This document shows positions 6,069 to 9,090 of a stretch of DNA of 9,090 nucleotides, piece by piece. A program made the translations under genes and the position numbers. The notes beneath the pieces are model-generated. The model was not told the DNA's origin, ran no database searches, and worked only from the letters and a program-made list of their open reading frames with translations. This DNA comes from Caulobacteraceae bacterium (GTDB lineage: Bacteria; Pseudomonadota; Alphaproteobacteria; Caulobacterales; Caulobacteraceae). How positions within the stretch are numbered: the stretch's first letter is position 1; every line of letters starts with the position of its first letter. The DNA is taken from contig JADZBR010000009.1 of assembly GCA_020852035.1 (NCBI GenBank), positions 1-9,090 on the forward strand. The letters run 5' to 3'.

Positions 6069-6590
6069 ATGGCCGCCTACCGCGCCCGCGTCGACTGGCG
6101 CCTGCGCGACGGCGAGGACTTCCTGCGCGGCCGCTACAGCCGCGGCCACACCCTGACGTTCGACGGCGGCCTCATGGTGCCGGCGTCGTCCTCGCCGCAC
6201 GTGGTGCCCCTGCCCTGGTCGGTGGAGGCGGCGGCGGACCCGGAGGAGCTGTTCACCGCCTCGCTGGCGAACTGCCACATGCTCTGGTTCCTGCACAAAG
6301 CCCGCGAGGCCGGCTTTGTCGCCGTCAGCTATGTCGACGAGGCCGAGGGCGTCATGGGCCGGAACGCCGCCGGTCAGGAGGCGATGACCCGTGTCACTCT
6401 GCGGCCTCGCGTGGAATGGACCGGCGCGGAGCCCGACGCCGACGGGTTGGCCGAACTGCACCACGCCGCGCACGAGGCCTGTTTCATCGCCAATTCGGTG
6501 AAGACCGAGGTCGTGGTCGAGCCCCAACCTTCCCCCGGTACGGGGGAAGTGGCCCGAAGGCGAAGCCGAGGGTCGATGGGGGAGGTCTGA
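6069..6590 (+). CDS. OsmC/Ohr-family protein with a repeat-derived C-terminal tail
   Basis: OsmC-family proteins reduce organic hydroperoxides in the cytoplasm with two cysteines. Both are present: Cys69 in EELFTASLANCHMLWFLH and Cys138 in AHEACFIANSVKTEV, along with conserved Glu60 before the first Cys helix. Their spacing and the short helix (60-82) fit the OsmC branch. The domain ends at about residue 152 (VVVEP). The last 21 residues (153-173, beginning QPSPGTGEVARRR) are encoded by a palindromic repeat that also supplies the TGA, so the 173-residue length is greater than the family core needs. The start lies one base after the upstream stop, with GAGG (6056-6059) nine bases before the ATG, indicating coupled translation with the acyl-CoA dehydrogenase. 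It may detoxify peroxides or handle oxidised acyl compounds during fatty-acid oxidation; that link is inference. Confidence 0.92.
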   Translation: MAAYRARVDWRLRDGEDFLRGRYSRGHTLTFDGGLMVPASSSPHVVPLPWSVEAAADPEELFTASLANCHMLWFLHKAREAGFVAVSYVDEAEGVMGRNAAGQEAMTRVTLRPRVEWTGAEPDADGLAELHHAAHEACFIANSVKTEVVVEPQPSPGTGEVARRRSRGSMGEV

Positions 6591-6668
6591 GAGGAAGCAC
6601 GGGCTTCCCCCATCGACCTTCGCTCGCTACGCGATCTCAGGCCACTTCCCCCATCCTGGGGGAAGGTT
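6526..6668. repeat. 143-bp composite inverted repeat overlapping the OsmC gene 3' end
   Basis: The outer arms are AACCTTCCCCC...GGAAGTGGCC (6526-6554) and its inverted counterpart (6640-6668). Each contains a perfect 9-bp hairpin with a three-base loop: CTTCCCCCG-GTA-CGGGGGAAG at 6529-6549 and CTTCCCCCA-TCC-TGGGGGAAG at 6645-6665. The inner parts also pair: GGTCGATGGGGGA (6571-6583) with TCCCCCATCGACC (6606-6618) is perfect over 13 bases. The whole element can fold into one long stem or two hairpins. It lies between two convergent genes and could end transcription from both sides. Its left half is translated as the tail of the OsmC protein. I recall similar elements as dispersed repeats in alphaproteobacteria, unverified here. 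Confidence 0.85.
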
Positions 6669-6708
6669 TCGGCGCTACGACTGAAGGGGGGCGAGCCGGC
6701 CTGACCGC

Positions 6709-7068
6709 TCAGCCGAGCTGGCGGCGCAGCTCGAAGCCGTTGCCGTCCGGGTCGACCAGCACGCCGAGCCGCACCGGCACGCGCGGCTCCGGCTCGCGGA
6801 TCTCGGTCAGGCTTGCGCCGTGCTCGACCGCGCGCGCGATCGCCGCATCGAGATCGTCGACCTCCAGATTCAGTCCCGCGTAGGGCACGGGCCGCTCGGT
6901 GACGCCGGCGTGGATGTGGTGCAGGCCGATCGAGGCGTCGCCACATCGCAGCAGCGACCAGCCGGGCGACTGCGCCGCCACCTCCAGCCCGATCCCGTCG
7001 CGGTAGAAGGCCACCGCGCGGGCCATGTCGTGCACATAGAGCACGACCAGCAGATTCCTCGGGCTCAT
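6709..7068 (-). CDS. VOC-family (glyoxalase/bleomycin-resistance fold) protein
   Basis: The 119-residue single-domain product shows the two beta-alpha-beta-beta-beta halves of the vicinal-oxygen-chelate fold. The first is LVVLYVHDMARAVAFYRDGIG (7-27); the second is AGLNLEVDDLDAAIARAVEHGA (64-85), ending VDPDGNGFELRRQ (105-117). Glu69 and Glu113 sit at usual metal-ligand positions, but the first-strand ligand position near residue 8 is hydrophobic, not His or Gln. Metal binding is therefore doubtful, and the protein may be a binding or resistance type rather than a glyoxalase. The substrate cannot be inferred. I chose the ATG at 7066-7068, with GAGGG (7073-7077) four bases upstream; the frame is open to 7185, but the added residues would overlap the end of vsr. 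It follows vsr by 56 bases on the same strand and may be the last gene of that operon. Confidence 0.87.
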   Translation of the reverse strand: MSPRNLLVVLYVHDMARAVAFYRDGIGLEVAAQSPGWSLLRCGDASIGLHHIHAGVTERPVPYAGLNLEVDDLDAAIARAVEHGASLTEIREPEPRVPVRLGVLVDPDGNGFELRRQLG

Positions 7069-7124
7069 GCGGCCCTCTTCGTTCGCCCCGGGGGGTCGTG
7101 GGTCGGCGAAGCTTAGCCTTGAAC

Positions 7125-7535
7125 CTAGGTCGCCAGAAGCGCCTTGAGCCGGCCGGCCAGCGCCGCCTCGTCCTTCATCTCGCATTCCCAGATCGTCTCG
7201 ACCCGCCAGCCTTGCCCGGCGAGGGCTTCCAGGTTGCGGGCGTCGCGCGCCCGGTTGCGCGCCACCTTGGCGACCCAGTAGTCGCGGTTGGCCTTGGGCA
7301 CGCGCGATCCGCGCGCGCAGTCGTGGCCATGCCAGAAGCAGCCGTGCACGAAGATCGCCAGCCGGCGGCCCGGCAGCACGATGTCCGGCGAGCCGGGCAG
7401 GTCCTTGCGGTGCAGGCGGTAGCGGGCGCCGAGGCGGGTCAGCAGGCGGCGCACCTTGAGTTCCGGCGTGGTGCCCTTGGCCTTCACCCGGCGCATCACG
7501 TCCGAGCGCTTGGCCGCGTCGAAGACGTCGCTCAC
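7125..7535 (-). CDS. vsr: Very short patch repair endonuclease Vsr
   Basis: Vsr nicks DNA 5' of the T in T:G mismatches that arise by deamination of 5-methylcytosine, starting repair. The 136-residue protein has the full Vsr pattern: RSDVMRRVKAKGTTPE (10-25), LPGSPDIVLPGRRLAIFVHGCFWHGHDC (46-73), then RVPKANRDYWVAKVARNRARDARN (78-101) and WRVETIWECE (110-119). Asp51, His64 and His69 match the catalytic residues of E. coli Vsr; Cys66, His71, Cys73 and Cys118 match its zinc ligands, and Glu25 is also present. The start is the GTG at 7533-7535, overlapping the monooxygenase stop as GTGA. The frame continues open to 8207, but that stretch is an antisense-like translation within the monooxygenase gene. 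No dcm-like cytosine-5 methyltransferase is in the window, so its substrate methylation is unknown. A stand-alone nicking enzyme of a distant restriction system is the alternative. Confidence 0.95.
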   Translation of the reverse strand: MSDVFDAAKRSDVMRRVKAKGTTPELKVRRLLTRLGARYRLHRKDLPGSPDIVLPGRRLAIFVHGCFWHGHDCARGSRVPKANRDYWVAKVARNRARDARNLEALAGQGWRVETIWECEMKDEAALAGRLKALLAT

Positions 7536-8731
7536 GGCTTCAGCCCCGCCGGCCAGCGGCCCAGCCGCACCGCGCCGACCAGGAAGTGCGCCCCCAGCCG
7601 CCGCACCCCCGGCCACATCGAGACCGGCGCATAGACCCAGTCCCGCACCGCCGACCAGAAGCCGCCGCTCGATTGGTACAGCGGTGTCAGGGCGCGCGAG
7701 AGCAGCTGGTAGAGGGCGGTGTGCCGCCGTCGTTCGGCCTGGAACCGGCCCAGCGAGACCGGGACCGGTCGGGGTTCGGCGAGTCGCTCGGCTAGTTCCA
7801 CGGCGTCGATCAGCGCCAGGTTCGCGCCCTGGCCCAGCTGCGGGCTTGTGCCGTGGGCGGCGTCGCCCAGCAGGGTGCAGGCGCCTTGGTTCCAGCGGCC
7901 GGCCGAGACGTCGCGGTAGACCGCCCGCGAGAGACCGGCGTGGTCGAGCTGGTCGAACAGCGGGCGGGCCTCCGGCCAGTAGCGGCCGATGCGGTCCCGC
8001 CAGTCCTCCAGGCCATCGGCGAAGAAGACGTCCTGCCGCGCCACCGGCAGCGACCAGAAGAGGCTGACCAGCGGGCCCCGCGCCGCATCGGGCCCGAGCC
8101 CGATCGGCAGGGCGCCGATCATCACCTCCGCCCGGTCGTAGATCTGCGCCAGCACCCCGGCGAAGCGGCCCTCGGGGTCGCGGGCGTTCCCCCAGACCGC
8201 GCCCCACGGGTAGACCGGCGCGCGGGCGCGGGGGTGCAGCGCGCCGCGCAGGCGCGAGGCCGCGCCGTCGGCGATCACAGCCAGGTCGAAGGGGCCGTGC
8301 TCGCCGCCGGCCGCATCCCGCAGGCGGGGCCGCGCGGGATCGGCGAGGGCGGTCACCTCGACGCCGGTCTTCACGGTCACGCCGGCGGGGGCGAGCGCCT
8401 CATGCAGCGCTCCAAAGAGGCTTGAGCGATGCACGCCGAGCCCCTGGGCGTCCGCTCGCCAATCGGCGTAGCGCATGTCGATCACCGTGCGGCCTTGGGC
8501 GGTGCGGCCGAAAAGGCGGTCGATCGGCGCGCCCTTCGCCCGCACCGCCTCGCCGAGGCCGAGGAAGTCGAGCGCCTTCAGGCCGGTAGGCTGCAGCAGC
8601 AGGCCCGAGCCCAGCGGCCGGGGCTCGGCGAAGGCTTCCAGCAGGGTCACCTCCCAGCCCCGGCGCGCCAGCGCCAGGGCGGCGGCCATGCCGCCGACGC
8701 CGCAGCCGACGACGGCGGCGCTGCGGCTCAA
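7532..8731 (-). CDS. FAD-dependent monooxygenase (aromatic hydroxylase fold)
   Basis: The 399-residue product is a group A flavoprotein monooxygenase-like protein. The N-terminal Rossmann motif is VVGCGVGGMAAALALARRGWEVTLLEAF (7-34), with GxGxxG at 9-14 and Glu32 for the FAD ribose. The DG motif is AVIADGAASRLRG (151-163), which helps bind both FAD and NAD(P)H. The GD motif is CTLLGDAAHGTSPQLGQGANLALIDA (285-310), contacting the FAD pyrophosphate. These are characteristic of enzymes that hydroxylate aromatic or similar substrates; the substrate cannot be told. The start is probably the TTG at 8729-8731, since no ATG or GTG lies close enough upstream without eating into cysK, and the next internal Met falls inside the FAD motif. 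The TTG overlaps the cysK stop as TTGA, with GAGGGG (8734-8739) just upstream. A longer GTG/ATG start at 8809 would lie entirely within cysK and is unlikely. The stop overlaps vsr. Confidence 0.9.
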   Translation of the reverse strand: MSRSAAVVGCGVGGMAAALALARRGWEVTLLEAFAEPRPLGSGLLLQPTGLKALDFLGLGEAVRAKGAPIDRLFGRTAQGRTVIDMRYADWRADAQGLGVHRSSLFGALHEALAPAGVTVKTGVEVTALADPARPRLRDAAGGEHGPFDLAVIADGAASRLRGALHPRARAPVYPWGAVWGNARDPEGRFAGVLAQIYDRAEVMIGALPIGLGPDAARGPLVSLFWSLPVARQDVFFADGLEDWRDRIGRYWPEARPLFDQLDHAGLSRAVYRDVSAGRWNQGACTLLGDAAHGTSPQLGQGANLALIDAVELAERLAEPRPVPVSLGRFQAERRRHTALYQLLSRALTPLYQSSGGFWSAVRDWVYAPVSMWPGVRRLGAHFLVGAVRLGRWPAGLKP

Positions 8732-9090
8732 AGCCCCTCGAACAGGGCCGTCGAGAGGTAGCGCTCGGCGAAGCTCGGGATGATGGTGACGATCTGCTTG
8801 CCGGCCCATTCGTCGCGGCTGGCGAGGTCGAAGGCCGCCACCAGGGCCGCGCCGGAGGAGATGCCCACCGGGATGCCCTCCACCTTGGCCGCCTTGCGGG
8901 CCATCGCGAAACTGTCGTCGTTGGAGACCTGGATCACCTCGTCGATCACGCCCCGGACGACGTTGGCGGGCACGAAGCCGGCGCCCAGGCCCTGGATCTT
9001 GTGCGGGCCGGGCGGGCCGCCGGAGAGCACCGGCGAGGCTTCCGGCTCCACCGCGATCATCTTGAACGAAGGCTTCCTGGCCTTCAGCAC
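8728..9090 (-). CDS. cysK: Cysteine synthase (O-acetylserine sulfhydrylase), C-terminal part
   Basis: Only the last 121 codons, including the stop, are inside the window; the gene continues past 9090. CysK makes cysteine from O-acetylserine and sulfide with pyridoxal phosphate. The visible part is characteristic: FKMIAVEPEASPVLSGGPPGPHKIQGLGAGFVP (9-41 of the fragment), then IDEVIQVS, then VGISSGAALVAA (75-86), whose Ser contacts the pyridoxal ring nitrogen in known enzymes. It ends IIPSFAERYLSTALFEGL, close to the usual GERYLSTxLF end. The catalytic Lys lies outside the window. The GTG at the window edge is an internal codon, not a start. Its TGA overlaps the TTG start of the monooxygenase gene, so the two are probably translationally coupled. 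Which isoform (CysK or CysM) is judged from the GPHKIQGLGAGF motif; CysK is favoured. Confidence 0.94.
   Translation of the reverse strand: MLKARKPSFKMIAVEPEASPVLSGGPPGPHKIQGLGAGFVPANVVRGVIDEVIQVSNDDSFAMARKAAKVEGIPVGISSGAALVAAFDLASRDEWAGKQIVTIIPSFAERYLSTALFEGL

Noticed and set aside
7069..7185. Longer start of the VOC protein at 7185
   Set aside because: The added residues overlap the end of vsr and do not fit the fold; an ATG with GAGGG sits at 7068.
7536..8207. 224-residue N-terminal extension of Vsr
   Set aside because: It overlaps the well-supported monooxygenase gene in another frame and is low-complexity. Vsr starts at the GTG at 7535 and has its normal length from there.

Overview
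The window is high-GC chromosomal DNA with very little spacer. It carries twelve protein-coding genes, one cut by the window edge, and no RNA gene, insertion sequence, CRISPR array or phage gene that I can recognise. Gene content (RsmI next to YraN, a SirB1-family protein, an FadE5-type acyl-CoA dehydrogenase behind a MerR regulator), Caulobacter-like promoter elements and several composite palindromic repeats suggest an alphaproteobacterium. Caulobacteraceae (Caulobacter or Phenylobacterium relatives) seems likely, but that is inference from gene style, not a database match.

Region 1 (13-2076, minus strand) is a housekeeping operon in the order rsmI, yraN, SirB1-family gene. rsmI and yraN overlap by four bases (ATGA), and the SirB1 gene follows after a gap of about 13 bases. 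RsmI methylates 16S rRNA. The other two have conserved folds but uncertain roles.

Region 2 (2077-3566, minus strand) holds a LexA-like HTH/S24-peptidase regulator and a small five-helix membrane protein. A palindromic repeat lies downstream of each gene. The regulator has a good sigma70-type promoter whose spacer contains a perfect 10-bp palindrome, so it may be damage-responsive or autoregulated.

Region 3 (3656-6590, plus strand) is a probable acyl-CoA catabolism unit: a MerR-family regulator, an acyl-CoA dehydrogenase and an OsmC-family protein. Two 16-bp palindromes of the form TTGACG-N4-CGTCAA stand before the regulator, one of them over its probable promoter. They resemble sites of LiuR-type MerR regulators of branched-chain and fatty-acid catabolism. 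The OsmC reading frame runs into a 143-bp inverted repeat, which supplies its last 21 codons and its stop.

Region 4 (6709-9090, minus strand) reads cysK (3' part), FAD-dependent monooxygenase, vsr, VOC-family protein. The first three overlap as TTGA and GTGA, implying translational coupling. No cytosine-5 methyltransferase partner for Vsr lies in the window.

I found no clear new defence or mobile system. The points most worth checking are the tandem MerR operators, the repeat-derived tail of the OsmC protein, the S24 regulator with its palindromic promoter, and the solitary coupled vsr.
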